DNA from: Bacteroidales bacterium
Lineage (GTDB): Bacteria; Bacteroidota; Bacteroidia; Bacteroidales; PWNQ01
Assembly: GCA_021738505.1 (NCBI GenBank)
Contig: JAIPBW010000013.1
Coordinates: 1-53,576 of the forward strand
DNA: 53,576 nt
Reading direction: 5' to 3'
Shown here: positions 25,897-35,414 of the stretch, in pieces
Numbering within the stretch: the first letter of the stretch is position 1
How the letters are laid out: each line of letters starts with the position of its first letter
Notes under the pieces: generated by a model
Seen by the model: only the letters and a program-made list of their open reading frames with translations
Databases searched by the model: none
What the model was told of the DNA's origin: nothing
Program-made: the position numbers and the translations under genes

Positions 25897-27240
25897 ATGA
25901 AAAACATAAAGATATTTGTTGTTGAAGATGATCCCATGTATTCCAAGATTTTGCAGTATCATTTAAGCCAAAATCCGGACTACGATGTGTTTGTATTTAA
26001 TAATGGGAAAAGTTGTCTTGAGAAGCTTTACGAGAAGCCTGATATAGTTACTTTGGATTATTCATTACCTGATTTGAGTGGTTTTGAAGTATTGTCAAAA
26101 ATTCAGGAGTTTAATCCTGAAATTCCGGTCATTATTATTTCCGGACAGGAGGATGTTACTACAGCAGTAAACTTATTAAAAGAAGGTGCATACGACTACA
26201 TCACGAAAGATGAGAATACAAAAGATCGTATCTGGAACAGCATAAAAAACATTAGGGAAAAACTTTCATTAAAAGAAGAAATATCCGAACTACGTGAAGA
26301 GATTGGCCGGAAATATGAGTTCAACAAAATTATCAAAGGAAATAGTCCGGCGCTTAAACACGTGTTCAATTTGATGGAAAAAGCAGCCAAAACCAATATA
26401 ACAGTTTCTATAACTGGTGAAACGGGGACCGGAAAAGAGCTTGTTGCTAAGGCTATTCATTATAATTCCAGATTTAAAAATAAACCTTTTGTTACGGTGA
26501 ATGTATCTGCTATTCCCAAAGAATTGATTGAAAGTGAAATGTTCGGGCATGAAAAAGGCGCTTTTACAGGAGCGCATGAGCGACGCATTGGAAAATTTGA
26601 AGAAGCCCATAAAGGCACTATTTTTCTTGATGAGATTGGAGAAATGGATATGTCGATGCAGACAAAACTACTCCGGGTTTTGCAAGAAAAGGAGCTAACC
26701 AGGGTTGGAAGTAATAAAGTTATTAAAATAGAAACCCGGGTTATTGTCGCAACGCATAAGAATTTATTGCAGGAAGTTAAAAATGGAAATTTCCGGGAGG
26801 ATTTATATTACAGACTTTTGGGTCTTCCTATTGAGCTGCCCCCATTAAGAGACAGGGGAAATGATATTTTAATATTAGCAAAGCATTTTGTAGAAGAGTT
26901 TGCTAAAGAAAATGAAATGGGTGAAGTTAGTATAACAAATGAGGCTCAGGAAAAATTACTGAAGTATCCTTATCCTGGCAATGTTAGAGAATTACGGGCT
27001 GTTATAGAATTAGCCACGGTGATGTCGAATAATGGACAGATAACAGCTGACGACATTAATTTTTACTCCACAAGCTCAATGAACGATCTACTATTGGAAG
27101 AGACGACATTAAAAGAATATGAACGAAGAATAATAAAAAACTTCCTGAAGAAATACAACAATGATATATTGCTTGTAGCTAAGAAGTTAGATGTCGGGAA
27201 ATCTACGATCTATAGGATGAAGAAAAACGGCGAAATATAA
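25897..27240 (+). CDS. NtrC-family sigma-54-dependent response regulator
   Basis: 447 aa: REC domain about 1-120 with D54 in TLDYSLPD, AAA+ sigma-54 activator domain about 140-375 with Walker A GETGTGKE, the GAFTGA loop that contacts sigma-54, and Walker B IFLDEIGEM, then a Fis-type helix-turn-helix near 415-445 (DILLVAKKLDVGKSTIYRMKK). It should activate sigma-54 promoters when phosphorylated. The ATG at 25897 is chosen over an upstream in-frame non-ATG codon because it begins the REC fold directly. No cognate kinase is adjacent. Confidence 0.95.
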   Translation: MKNIKIFVVEDDPMYSKILQYHLSQNPDYDVFVFNNGKSCLEKLYEKPDIVTLDYSLPDLSGFEVLSKIQEFNPEIPVIIISGQEDVTTAVNLLKEGAYDYITKDENTKDRIWNSIKNIREKLSLKEEISELREEIGRKYEFNKIIKGNSPALKHVFNLMEKAAKTNITVSITGETGTGKELVAKAIHYNSRFKNKPFVTVNVSAIPKELIESEMFGHEKGAFTGAHERRIGKFEEAHKGTIFLDEIGEMDMSMQTKLLRVLQEKELTRVGSNKVIKIETRVIVATHKNLLQEVKNGNFREDLYYRLLGLPIELPPLRDRGNDILILAKHFVEEFAKENEMGEVSITNEAQEKLLKYPYPGNVRELRAVIELATVMSNNGQITADDINFYSTSSMNDLLLEETTLKEYERRIIKNFLKKYNNDILLVAKKLDVGKSTIYRMKKNGEI

Positions 27241-27328
27241 TCTTTGGTCCCCATATTTCAGGCGTATTCGCTTAGGAAGTGTTGATAAGTATGGGCAGAC
27301 TGATTTTTAATTCGAAGATTTCAAAGGT

Positions 27329-27670
27329 TTACGAAGAAAGTTCGTTTTTTATATTGATCAGCTCTTGATTTAAATGATTGAGATGCTGATCAAATTGTGC
27401 ATAAAGCTCATTAAGATTCGAGTCATCATTGTTCTTCCCGGCTAACTCAAGACGATAAGCTGCGTCTCTCGCTTCATCTGCAGAGAAAATACCTAAAGAG
27501 CCTTTTAGGCTGTGACTGTATCTATTGATAGTTTCAAAATCTTTATTTTTAATAGCATCATTTAAAACCGATAACTTTTCCGGATAATCCTGCAGAAAAG
27601 TATCGATTAATTCAATGATCATATCATCACCATAAGCCTTATAAGTAGATAAAAATTCATTCTTATTCAT
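27329..27670 (-). CDS. Hpt-domain phosphotransfer protein
   Basis: 113 aa, a single histidine phosphotransfer four-helix bundle with phospho-acceptor H53 in SHSLKGSLG. Such proteins shuttle phosphate between receiver domains in multistep relays. It lies 50 bases after the six-TM PAS gene on the same strand and convergent with the NtrC-type gene, with a REC-only protein 1.6 kb away. Confidence 0.92.
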   Translation of the reverse strand: MNKNEFLSTYKAYGDDMIIELIDTFLQDYPEKLSVLNDAIKNKDFETINRYSHSLKGSLGIFSADEARDAAYRLELAGKNNDDSNLNELYAQFDQHLNHLNQELINIKNELSS

Positions 27671-27720
27671 TGGTAAAAATTTTAAGTCTGTTCAGGTGTA
27701 TTTATTGTCTATTCTTATGG

Positions 27721-28653
27721 TTAATCTTTCTTAATGAGCATACCAAAATGATTGTGTTCAATAGCAAATACAGAACAATGATAGCTTTGCTCATTGATGA
27801 CTAATTCTCTTGTAAGCACTTTGCTCTTTTCAAATTCGTAAAGAAATTCTTTATAATTTTCAAATATAAGTTTTCCATCGGAATTAAGATCAGACAATTT
27901 TGCCTCATCAATAGTAACATGAGAAAGATTTAACATTTCAAGAAATAACTGATTGTAATATTCAATTTTGGCATTAACAGGTTGCTTTTCGCTGTTATAC
28001 TTAATTCTAAAACTAGCATAGCCCATATCTATCTGAGCCAGAATTTTCATTACATGTTTCTTCTCTTTCTTATAGCGGTTTTTATAATGCTCATTAATAT
28101 TTTTCCGTAATAAATATGCGTAAACCAGTAAACCACCAATGATAGCAAAAAACACCAATGGTTTTAAATTGACAAGAAGGATATTCGTCTCTCCAGGAGC
28201 ATCTACAAGCGATAACTGGAAAATATTATAAAAGAGTAATGCAATTAAAGAAAAACTGGTAGCAAGCCAGATTTGATAAGATTTGTACGCCGCAACAAAG
28301 GAAACAAACATATTAATTACCATAAGCATGGTTAGGATATATAATCCGGAATTGAAACTGGTCTGGAAAAACTCATTCCCCCAAAATATACTGTTCCCCA
28401 GGGAAAAAACCAAAAAGCCAATAGAGAAATAGTAAAATGACATTTGTGGCTGTAATGAACGTGCTGTCCGGTGAGCCATATAAGAAGATAAAATGGCGAA
28501 AAGATTAATTCCCGCATGAACGTATGATAGTTGCGTAATACTTACAATAAGAGATAAAGCAGCGATTAATAAAAAGATAAAACTTAAAATCGACACAAAC
28601 TTAAATCTGATATTGATATCATGAGAAAGATAGCGCTGCTTAACTGTTTTCAT
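27721..28653 (-). CDS. Six-TM membrane protein with C-terminal PAS-like domain
   Basis: 310 aa. Six hydrophobic helices at about 15-185, a short basic coiled stretch (KNRYKKEKKHVMKILAQ), then about 100 residues resembling a PAS fold (GYASFRIKYNSEKQPVNAKI, then EYYNQLFLEMLNLS and a closing FGMLIKKD). It stops where a histidine kinase core normally begins: no H-box and no ATPase domain. The next gene codes an Hpt protein. Read together, the two look like the ends of a hybrid kinase without its middle. Sensor role inferred. Confidence 0.75.
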   Translation of the reverse strand: MKTVKQRYLSHDINIRFKFVSILSFIFLLIAALSLIVSITQLSYVHAGINLFAILSSYMAHRTARSLQPQMSFYYFSIGFLVFSLGNSIFWGNEFFQTSFNSGLYILTMLMVINMFVSFVAAYKSYQIWLATSFSLIALLFYNIFQLSLVDAPGETNILLVNLKPLVFFAIIGGLLVYAYLLRKNINEHYKNRYKKEKKHVMKILAQIDMGYASFRIKYNSEKQPVNAKIEYYNQLFLEMLNLSHVTIDEAKLSDLNSDGKLIFENYKEFLYEFEKSKVLTRELVINEQSYHCSVFAIEHNHFGMLIKKD

Positions 28654-29071
28654 CTGCTTTTTCTTTTCTTATTTTGGTGTTTTTTGGTTTCATTTATAAA
28701 TAGAACTTCCCCATTTATATCGGCACGAAACTTATGCGTTTAAATCTTAATACCCCGCTGTAATAAAGTTCGCACACGTTTGATCAGGACAAACTTTATC
28801 TTATATTCTATGATGTACGGTAATCTGTAAGCTCAGCTTTTCTATAATTTAATTGCATAAATATACAAAAATAATATGTTAAAGTTCAACCTATTTATAT
28901 AGATAACATGTAATACCTGAAAAAAGTTTTTCAAATAAGAAGTTATAAATTTAGTTTTGGGGCTGTTAGATGTAATCAATATAAAAGATAACCGGATCTT
29001 AATCTTTTATTCTATTCGTCAGGGTATATTTTTTATGAATAGCTCAGGCTAAAAGATACATAAAAATAATG
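28654..29071. other. Intergenic region between sensor gene and tRNA-Arg
   Basis: 418 bases with no gene. A minus-strand TATTTTTG box at 28866-28873 would give the sensor gene a leader of about 200 bases. In that leader ATAAAGTT (28763-28770) can pair with AACTTTAT (28792-28799), or GTTTG (28778-28782) with CAAAC (28790-28794). The pairings exclude each other. Confidence 0.5.
28866..28873 (-). promoter_or_regulatory. Putative -7 box for the six-TM PAS gene
   Basis: Minus-strand TATTTTTG fits TAnnTTTG. No -33 element at the right distance. Confidence 0.25.
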
Positions 29072-29143
29072 TGGCCTCACCAGGACTCGAACCTGGATCT
29101 AAGGTTTAGGAAACCTCTATTCTATCCCTTGAACTATGAGGCC
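29072..29143 (-). tRNA. tRNA-Arg (anticodon CCU)
   Basis: 72-nt cloverleaf on the minus strand. Acceptor stem GGCCTCA/TGAGGCC, discriminator A. Anticodon loop TTCCTAA on stem GAGGT/ACCTT gives anticodon CCT, which reads AGG. T arm CCAGG-TTCGAGT-CCTGG. The 3' CCA is not encoded. Confidence 0.95.
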
Positions 29144-29153
29144 TATAATGGTG

Positions 29154-29161
29154 CAAAGATA
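29154..29161 (-). promoter_or_regulatory. Putative tRNA-Arg promoter -7 box
   Basis: Minus-strand TATCTTTG, a full TAnnTTTG match, 10 bases from the tRNA 5' end. Confidence 0.5.
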
Positions 29162-29227
29162 AAAAATACCTGAGAATATTCTAATAGATTAAAATACTTT
29201 TAAAATCCGGTTTAATTTAAACTTGAT

Positions 29228-29235
29228 TATTTTTG
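29228..29235 (+). promoter_or_regulatory. Putative -7 box of the Crp-like gene
   Basis: TATTTTTG matches TAnnTTTG, 38 bases before the start codon. Confidence 0.4.
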
Positions 29236-29273
29236 GAAGATATAAAATAAGTTTTTAAGCTAAAATTTTTTCC

Positions 29274-29861
29274 ATGCTCGAATTTTTCAAAAAAGAATTG
29301 GAAGCAAAAATAAATTTGAATGACGATTTGTGGGAAGATATCAAATCGCACCTTCAAGTGTTTACGGTAAGCAAAGGAGAGTATTTATTGAGAAAGAATG
29401 ATATTTGTCGTTATGGATATTTTATCCATAAAGGGAGCTTTATGCATACATATATTAATGATGAAGGGAAAGAATTTGTTATTTCCTTACACCTTGATGA
29501 GGTGTATCGGTATTTGACTTCGCCTCAAAGTTTTTTTACCGGTAATTCTTCCGATTTTGAAATTATTGCTTTGGAGGAGAGTAAAGTTATTGCCTTTCAT
29601 AAGAAAAACCTTGATAAATTATCTGATGAACATCCTGAATTTCAGAAATATTATCATGAAGTAACTGCCGGGGGATTGCTATATCTGTATCAGTTTTCAA
29701 CTATAAAGATGACCTCATCAGCTATAAATTTTTTAAAATTGATTTATCAAGATTATCCTTCTTTTCTATTGCGAATCCCGGATAAATATATTGCCAGGTT
29801 TATAGGGATTAGCGAGGAATGGTTCAGTAAAATCAAAAAGAAATTTTTAAAAGAAGGATAA
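29274..29861 (+). CDS. Crp/Fnr-like cyclic-nucleotide-binding-domain protein
   Basis: 195 aa. A cNMP-binding beta-roll at about 15-120 (FTVSKGEYLLRKNDICRYGYFIHKG, then EFVISLHLDE) and a long helix, then a C-terminal part (YPSFLLRIPDKYIARFIGISEEWFSKIKKKFL) that keeps the outline of the Crp helix-turn-helix in the Bacteroidota type. There is no canonical cAMP-binding Arg-Ser pair and no N-terminal cysteine cluster, so the ligand is unknown. Next gene: a membrane protein 99 bases downstream. Confidence 0.85.
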   Translation: MLEFFKKELEAKINLNDDLWEDIKSHLQVFTVSKGEYLLRKNDICRYGYFIHKGSFMHTYINDEGKEFVISLHLDEVYRYLTSPQSFFTGNSSDFEIIALEESKVIAFHKKNLDKLSDEHPEFQKYYHEVTAGGLLYLYQFSTIKMTSSAINFLKLIYQDYPSFLLRIPDKYIARFIGISEEWFSKIKKKFLKEG

Positions 29862-29921
29862 TTTTATTTCTTTTCATTGGGTTAATTGAAGTAGTTCAAG
29901 TTTATTGTATAGAGTCAAATC

Positions 29922-29929
29922 TACTTTTG
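29922..29929 (+). promoter_or_regulatory. Putative -7 box of the membrane-protein gene
   Basis: TACTTTTG matches TAnnTTTG, 31 bases before the start codon. Confidence 0.4.
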
Positions 29930-29960
29930 TAAGGTATAATAACCTATAAACATAGTAGAT

Positions 29961-30788
29961 ATGACACAAATCTTAATCGTTATTGCCTTATTAGCCGTTT
30001 TGGTGATAACAAATGAATTTTTTCGAGCAAGTAAATGGCTCACTTATATAGTATATGGGGGTGGGACAATTTTACTTTCTTTGTTTGTTTGGTTTCAACC
30101 GGGTCACTTGACAGGAACCACAATGAATAACTGGTTTGAATGGGCTAAGGTATATTCAGTCGTTATTGCAGTGCTGGGATTTACGTATATGAGACATTCC
30201 GGGAAACCATTAAATAAATACATTAAATTTTTCCCTGCCTTGATCCTGCTTATCAATATTTTAGAAGCGGTAGGTCGGGATGTCGAGCTTTTTGCTGTTC
30301 ATGGAGGTGGATGGCACATTTTTAATGCTATAGCAGGAATTCTGAATATTTTGGCTATTTCCGGATGGCTCGGTATTTATATTGAAAACAGCAAAAAAAG
30401 AGACATGATCTGGAAAGATATGACACTTTTCTGGGTTATTGCATACGATATCTGGAATTTTGTCTATATTTATTTCTGCTTACCTGAGCACATTGGATAT
30501 GGTATTGCTCATTTATTAGCTGCCACGATTGCCATCATGTTTTTCAAAAAGGATACCTGGATACAGGCTCGTGCTTATACATTAGGATTGTGGATGATGA
30601 TCCTTTTTACTTTTGCTCCCTGGCTGGAAAAAGAATCCACATATATCGAATTTTCCAGGGATACTACCCTGTTATGGGTCATGGGGATAGGAAGTTTTGT
30701 TCTCAATTTGATTCTGGTTATCTGGCATTTCTGGAAGGCTTCAAAAATAAAAGGATATAAACCCGGAATACCGGTTCATCATAAATAA
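29961..30788 (+). CDS. Polytopic membrane protein, possibly DUF5692 family
   Basis: 275 aa with about eight or nine hydrophobic helices, rich in Trp (TMNNWFEWAKVYSV, GGGWHIFNAIAGILN, YDIWNFVYIYFCLPEH). The pattern recalls DUF5692, an uncharacterised membrane family, but I am not certain. No enzyme or transporter motif. It has its own putative promoter and a strong terminator downstream, so it is probably transcribed alone or with the Crp-like gene before it. Confidence 0.75.
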   Translation: MTQILIVIALLAVLVITNEFFRASKWLTYIVYGGGTILLSLFVWFQPGHLTGTTMNNWFEWAKVYSVVIAVLGFTYMRHSGKPLNKYIKFFPALILLINILEAVGRDVELFAVHGGGWHIFNAIAGILNILAISGWLGIYIENSKKRDMIWKDMTLFWVIAYDIWNFVYIYFCLPEHIGYGIAHLLAATIAIMFFKKDTWIQARAYTLGLWMMILFTFAPWLEKESTYIEFSRDTTLLWVMGIGSFVLNLILVIWHFWKASKIKGYKPGIPVHHK

Positions 30789-30808
30789 ACATTGAATTTA
30801 ATAAGAAG

Positions 30809-30840
30809 AAGGCTGGCTATAATCCATAACCAGCCTTTTA
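30809..30840 (+). terminator. Rho-independent terminator after the membrane-protein gene
   Basis: AAGGCTGG (30809-30816) pairs perfectly with CCAGCCTT (30830-30837) around a 13-base loop and ends in TTTT. Confidence 0.8.
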
Positions 30841-30912
30841 AGGATAAAAAAATTTATTTGAAATTATAGGATAAATGCTTATAGTTTTCTTATATCTTGC
30901 GCAAAGAGAGAT

Positions 30913-32892
30913 TTAATGACTCATTTGAGACAAAAAGTTTTCATAATTGCGGCCTTTTTCTTCCATATCATATTGCTTGCATAACTGAATGATTTGTTGC
31001 AACGTCCTTTTATTTCTTTGAAGTTGCATTCGTACATTATGAACATTCGGATCGTTAGCCGGCGTATTTTGCAATTTTCTGATAGCCTTCATTTTTTTCT
31101 GGGCAATATCTTCAATTATTTTTTCAGCTTTATCTTTTTGTTTGAGTTGTAAATAAAGCTCTGAATGAGATAAGTTGAACTGATTGTTTGGAAAACGGGA
31201 TGCCGGGATTTTCTGGTGGATATGATTTAACAATGTTAGTGCCGAATCTTTTTTGCCTAATCCTGTCAATACTGAAGCTATTGAGCCGGAGCTTAAACGT
31301 AACAAATTGGTCATCTGCAATGTAAATTCGTTTGATGCATCAGCCTGGTCAATATGATCAAAGGTAAACTCGTTTAAAAACAAATTGTAGCTGGGATCGA
31401 CATCGACAGGAAATTTATTTAATGAAAGAAATTCATCAGTGGCATTGACAGGGATGAGCTTATACGATATCCCATGCAAATGAATATAATCATCAAGACC
31501 CATGAAAAATCGTTTTTGTCCGGATACGGTATAGTGTACAGGATATTCCCATTTATTATTTCCCAGGATATCCAATAAAACAAGTTCCGAACGGAGAAAA
31601 TGACTTCTTGAAGTTGTCCATTTTAATGTGTCTTTAATATGGAGTTTATCATCTTCCGAGAGTTCATATTTTTCCAAAACCTTTCCCCGGTCAACCGGCA
31701 GGTTAAACTGGTTGGTAGGCATGTAATGAATTTTGTGTTCAGAAGATATGTCTAAAAGGTTGTCTTCCTGACGTAAAAAAGCGATTACATTAAGAAGTCC
31801 CAAACTTTTGTCCATTGATTGATCTTTTAAAAAATAAGCCACATTTAACTGTTCATCTTTGAAATCTTCATCGGTAAAAGAGATCAACCCATCCTTTCCT
31901 GATTTTTCTAATTGCTCTTTTAACATCGACAGATACCAATTGGCATTTAGCAGAGATGTGTTTATTACAGAAACATCCTCACGGACATTTCTTTTTGTTT
32001 GCAAATACCATAATGGATATGTATCATTATCGCCAAAAGTGAACAGAAGTCCATCCGGGGAAACCGATGATAAATAGTTTTTTGCCATGGAAAGAGTAAA
32101 CTCATTGTAGTTAACCTTATCAATATACTTTTCAGCTAGTTGAGGCTGTTTTATGCTTAGCAGGGTTTGCCATGTAAACATAAGCTCGTTGTTGTATTTC
32201 ATGCCAATAGGCCCGACAATAGTTTTGAAATCAGGATTTTGTTGAACCAGTTCTTTATATGTTTTAAGTGATTTATCAATATTTTCAAGAAAGATGTCAA
32301 TACGTTTATCTCCAATTTTTTCATATCCGGCAGGCTCATATTTTTGTTGGCTATATTCATACTGATTACGGATAGAGCTTAAGGCAAAATGGCTATATGC
32401 TCTTGCTAGACCATAGAGCATGCTGTCAGGTAAGTTTTTATAATTTTTAAGGTTATAAATAACATCCTGATCCCAGCCTGTATAGCCATAAAACGGATGA
32501 ATTTTATATAAACGGGAATGGGATGGGTTATAGTGGCTTTGGAAATTTTGTTCTGCTTTATTTTTGTCTTTTACAGGTCGAAAATTTGTCCTTCTGTAGG
32601 CCAAACTGTCCAGGCTCCATATTTGCTGTTTGTTAAGGACATAATTCGGTTCTGCCGGGTTTTTTTCATATACATACCAGCCACGCGGGTCTTTGGCAAA
32701 ACGAATTTGATAGTTCTTTTGTGTTGATTGATAACGTTGAAAGAAGTAACGCGTAACCTGATCGTAACTGGGAAATTGTTCGATAGACCGTAGAAAAGCT
32801 TCTTTACTTACTGTATTTGTTTCCTGCGCATTGAGTTGGCTTCCAATGGCAAAAAATAGTATTACTATAAAAGGCTGTAGTGAAAATTTCAT
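30913..32892 (-). CDS. Secreted protein related to the C-terminal part of DUF2723/GT117 proteins
   Basis: 659 aa with a signal peptide (residues 1-22, SQLNAQ). The middle part has LLFTFGDNDTYPLWYLQ, then REDVSVINTSLLNANWY, a segment I associate with the soluble C-terminal region of Bacteroidota DUF2723 (GT117) membrane proteins. The multi-helix membrane glycosyltransferase half is absent. The C-terminal part is helical with TPR-like spacing (SALTLLNHIHQKIP, HSELYLQLKQKDKAEKII). Periplasmic or outer-membrane attached; function unknown. No glycan or secretion genes are adjacent. Confidence 0.75.
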   Translation of the reverse strand: MKFSLQPFIVILFFAIGSQLNAQETNTVSKEAFLRSIEQFPSYDQVTRYFFQRYQSTQKNYQIRFAKDPRGWYVYEKNPAEPNYVLNKQQIWSLDSLAYRRTNFRPVKDKNKAEQNFQSHYNPSHSRLYKIHPFYGYTGWDQDVIYNLKNYKNLPDSMLYGLARAYSHFALSSIRNQYEYSQQKYEPAGYEKIGDKRIDIFLENIDKSLKTYKELVQQNPDFKTIVGPIGMKYNNELMFTWQTLLSIKQPQLAEKYIDKVNYNEFTLSMAKNYLSSVSPDGLLFTFGDNDTYPLWYLQTKRNVREDVSVINTSLLNANWYLSMLKEQLEKSGKDGLISFTDEDFKDEQLNVAYFLKDQSMDKSLGLLNVIAFLRQEDNLLDISSEHKIHYMPTNQFNLPVDRGKVLEKYELSEDDKLHIKDTLKWTTSRSHFLRSELVLLDILGNNKWEYPVHYTVSGQKRFFMGLDDYIHLHGISYKLIPVNATDEFLSLNKFPVDVDPSYNLFLNEFTFDHIDQADASNEFTLQMTNLLRLSSGSIASVLTGLGKKDSALTLLNHIHQKIPASRFPNNQFNLSHSELYLQLKQKDKAEKIIEDIAQKKMKAIRKLQNTPANDPNVHNVRMQLQRNKRTLQQIIQLCKQYDMEEKGRNYENFLSQMSH

Positions 32893-33299
32893 TTTTAAAA
32901 ATTTATTTTAGTGATACGATGGACTTCCAAACGAAGGTTTAACTTTGATTATCTGCTTGCGTGATTAGGCAAAAAGCAACGTTTTTTGATTTCAAATTTT
33001 ACGATGCTGGGTTCAAAATTTATCTCGCTTTGGTTTAGAACGGACTCATTCCATGCAAGAAAAACGTCGGAACAGGCATAAAGTTTAATCTATTTTGTTG
33101 ATGCATTAAGTTTAAGTCAGATGCAAGGCGACAAAAGTTGCAGATATAGTAATCTATTTCAATACCAGCACTGCATTTATCGGGACAGATGGCCTAAAAT
33201 TAAAGCCCTCCTAAAATATCTAAAAAAAACAGATTTATCTATAAATTAGCATATCAGTCTGATAGGCAAACAAATATAAATTTTTATAAATAATGGAGG
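32893..33299. other. Intergenic region between two minus-strand genes
   Basis: 407 bases with no gene, RNA or convincing hairpin. A lone ATCGGGA half-site near 33178 recalls the TCCCGAT/ATCGGGA repeats but has no partner. Confidence 0.5.
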
Positions 33300-35342
33300 T
33301 TAATTTACCTGGGCTCCGTTTTTCGAATCTTCTTCCGGGCTGACAAAATGTAACGTTCCGTCAGGATTGTTTGCCATAAGGATCATACCCTGTGATTCAA
33401 TTCCTTTGAGTTTGCGTGGTTGAAGGTTTGCCACAATAGTTACCTTTTGCCCGATCAAATCTTCCGGTTTATGATCTTTGGCAATGCCTGCAACAACGGT
33501 ACGTTTATCAATTCCCGTGTCCAGGGTTATCTTGAGTAGTTTCCCGGTCTTTGGAACTTTTTCAGCTTCCAAAATAGTGGCCACACGTAAATCCAGTTTG
33601 CTAAAATCTTCATAGGTTACCGGTTCCTTTAAAGGCTCCAGATTTTGTTCAGCTTCTTCGTTTTTGGCTTTAGATATTGCTAACTTATCATATTGAGCCT
33701 GAATTTCATGATCCTCAATCGGGTTGAACAGGTGAGTTGCTTTATTGATTTTATGACCCGGATCAATAAGTTTTTGCGTTGTGAGAGCATCCCAATTTCT
33801 GTCAGCAAGGTTCATCATATCCTTTAATTTTCTTGCTGTAAAAGGCAAAAAGGGTTCGCATACATAAGCCAATTGAGCTGCTATTTGTAAAGCAACATAG
33901 ATTATACTTTTTACGCGTTGTTCATCTGTTTTTATGAGTTTCCAGGGTTCATTATCTGCCAAATACTTATTTCCCAGACGGGCAAGTTTCATCATTTCTT
34001 GCTGGGCTTCTCTTAAGCGATAACGTTCAATTTTTTCTCCTGTAGATTGCGGATACGTGCTTATTTGTTGTAATATCTCCTGATCGCTTTCTGTTAGCGT
34101 ATCCGGAGTAGGAACTTGTTGTTCATAATATTTTTTTGTTAAAACCAATGCACGGTTAACGAAATTGCCAAAAATGGCAACCAATTCATTATTGTTTCTG
34201 GCCTGGAAATCTTTCCAGGTAAAGTCATTATCCTTGGTCTCGGGAGCATTAGCCGTCAGAACGTAGCGTAAAACGTCTTGTTTTCCGTGGAAATCCTGCA
34301 AATACTCATGCAGCCAAACAGCCCAGTTGCGTGATGTAGAAATTTTATCTCCTTCCAGGTTAAGAAATTCATTAGCAGGGACATTGTCGGGAAGGATATA
34401 ATCTCCATCGGCTTTTAACATAGATGGAAAAATAATGCAATGAAAAACGATATTATCCTTACCAATAAAATGGACTAATTTGGTATCATCATCTTTCCAA
34501 TATTTTTCCCAATCGTTGGTCAATTCGCGGGTTGCTGAAATATAACCGATCGGAGCATCAAACCAGACATACAACACTTTGTCTTTGGCTTCTTCTAGCG
34601 GAACTTTCACACCCCAGCTCAGGTCACGGGTGACGGCCCGCGGATTTAGTCCATTGTCCAGCCAGGATTTGCATTGACCATAAACATTACTTTTCCAGTC
34701 CGTTTTATGTTCTTCCAGAATCCACTTTCTTAGCCAGCCTTCATATTGGTCTAATGGAAGATACCAGTGCTTGGTGCTTTTTTTGACCGGTTTATTGCCA
34801 CTTAGCTTGGACACCGGATTGATGAGTTCGTCTGCACTCAGCGACGATCCGCAGCTTTCACATTGATCTCCATACGCTTTTTCGTATCCGCATTGAGGGC
34901 ATGTGCCTAAAAGATAACGGTCCGCCAAAAATTGATTGGCTTCCTGATCGTAATATTGGTCTTCTGTCTTCTCAATAAGCTTATTGTTTTCATACAATTT
35001 CTTAAAGAAATCGGATGCCGTTTTATGATGCAGTTGAGAAGAAGTCCTGGAATATATATCAAATGAAATCCCTAATTCTTCAAACGAGTCTTTGATCATA
35101 CTGTGATAACGATCAACAATTTGTTGGGGTGTTTTCCCTTCATTTTTTGCAGATATTGTGATGGGAACACCATGTTCATCCGAACCTCCGATAAAGACAA
35201 CGTCTTTTTCTTTTGCGCGAAGGTATCTCACATAAATATCAGCAGGGACATAAACGCCTGCCAGATGACCGATATGTACAGGGCCATTAGCATAAGGTAA
35301 TGCTGTAGTTACATTATAGCGTTGAGGATTTTTTGATGACAT
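33300..35342 (-). CDS. metG: Methionyl-tRNA synthetase
   Basis: Charges tRNA-Met. 680 aa: class I core with HIGH at H23-H26 ([14 protein letters not shown]), a zinc knuckle CPQC...CESC near 145-162, and a KMSKS-type loop reading KISTS near 333. Then the anticodon-binding helical domain, and a C-terminal Trbp111-like tRNA-binding OB domain from about 575 ([19 protein letters not shown]). This long, dimeric form is common in Bacteroidota. Divergent from the LD-carboxypeptidase gene across a 72-base gap holding both promoters. Confidence 0.97.
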   Translation of the reverse strand: MSSKNPQRYNVTTALPYANGPVHIGHLAGVYVPADIYVRYLRAKEKDVVFIGGSDEHGVPITISAKNEGKTPQQIVDRYHSMIKDSFEELGISFDIYSRTSSQLHHKTASDFFKKLYENNKLIEKTEDQYYDQEANQFLADRYLLGTCPQCGYEKAYGDQCESCGSSLSADELINPVSKLSGNKPVKKSTKHWYLPLDQYEGWLRKWILEEHKTDWKSNVYGQCKSWLDNGLNPRAVTRDLSWGVKVPLEEAKDKVLYVWFDAPIGYISATRELTNDWEKYWKDDDTKLVHFIGKDNIVFHCIIFPSMLKADGDYILPDNVPANEFLNLEGDKISTSRNWAVWLHEYLQDFHGKQDVLRYVLTANAPETKDNDFTWKDFQARNNNELVAIFGNFVNRALVLTKKYYEQQVPTPDTLTESDQEILQQISTYPQSTGEKIERYRLREAQQEMMKLARLGNKYLADNEPWKLIKTDEQRVKSIIYVALQIAAQLAYVCEPFLPFTARKLKDMMNLADRNWDALTTQKLIDPGHKINKATHLFNPIEDHEIQAQYDKLAISKAKNEEAEQNLEPLKEPVTYEDFSKLDLRVATILEAEKVPKTGKLLKITLDTGIDKRTVVAGIAKDHKPEDLIGQKVTIVANLQPRKLKGIESQGMILMANNPDGTLHFVSPEEDSKNGAQVN

Positions 35343-35374
35343 AAGACTGGGTTCGTTGCTGTGTGAAAAAATTA

Positions 35375-35391
35375 TATTTTTGGCAAAGATA
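35375..35391. promoter_or_regulatory. Face-to-face divergent promoters of metG and the LD-carboxypeptidase gene
   Basis: Plus strand TATTTTTG at 35375-35382 and minus strand TATCTTTG at 35384-35391, both full TAnnTTTG matches separated by one base and pointing into each other. GTTG elements lie 16 bases behind each box. Confidence 0.55.
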
Positions 35392-35414
35392 AGGATAACA
35401 TAAAAACCAACGTA

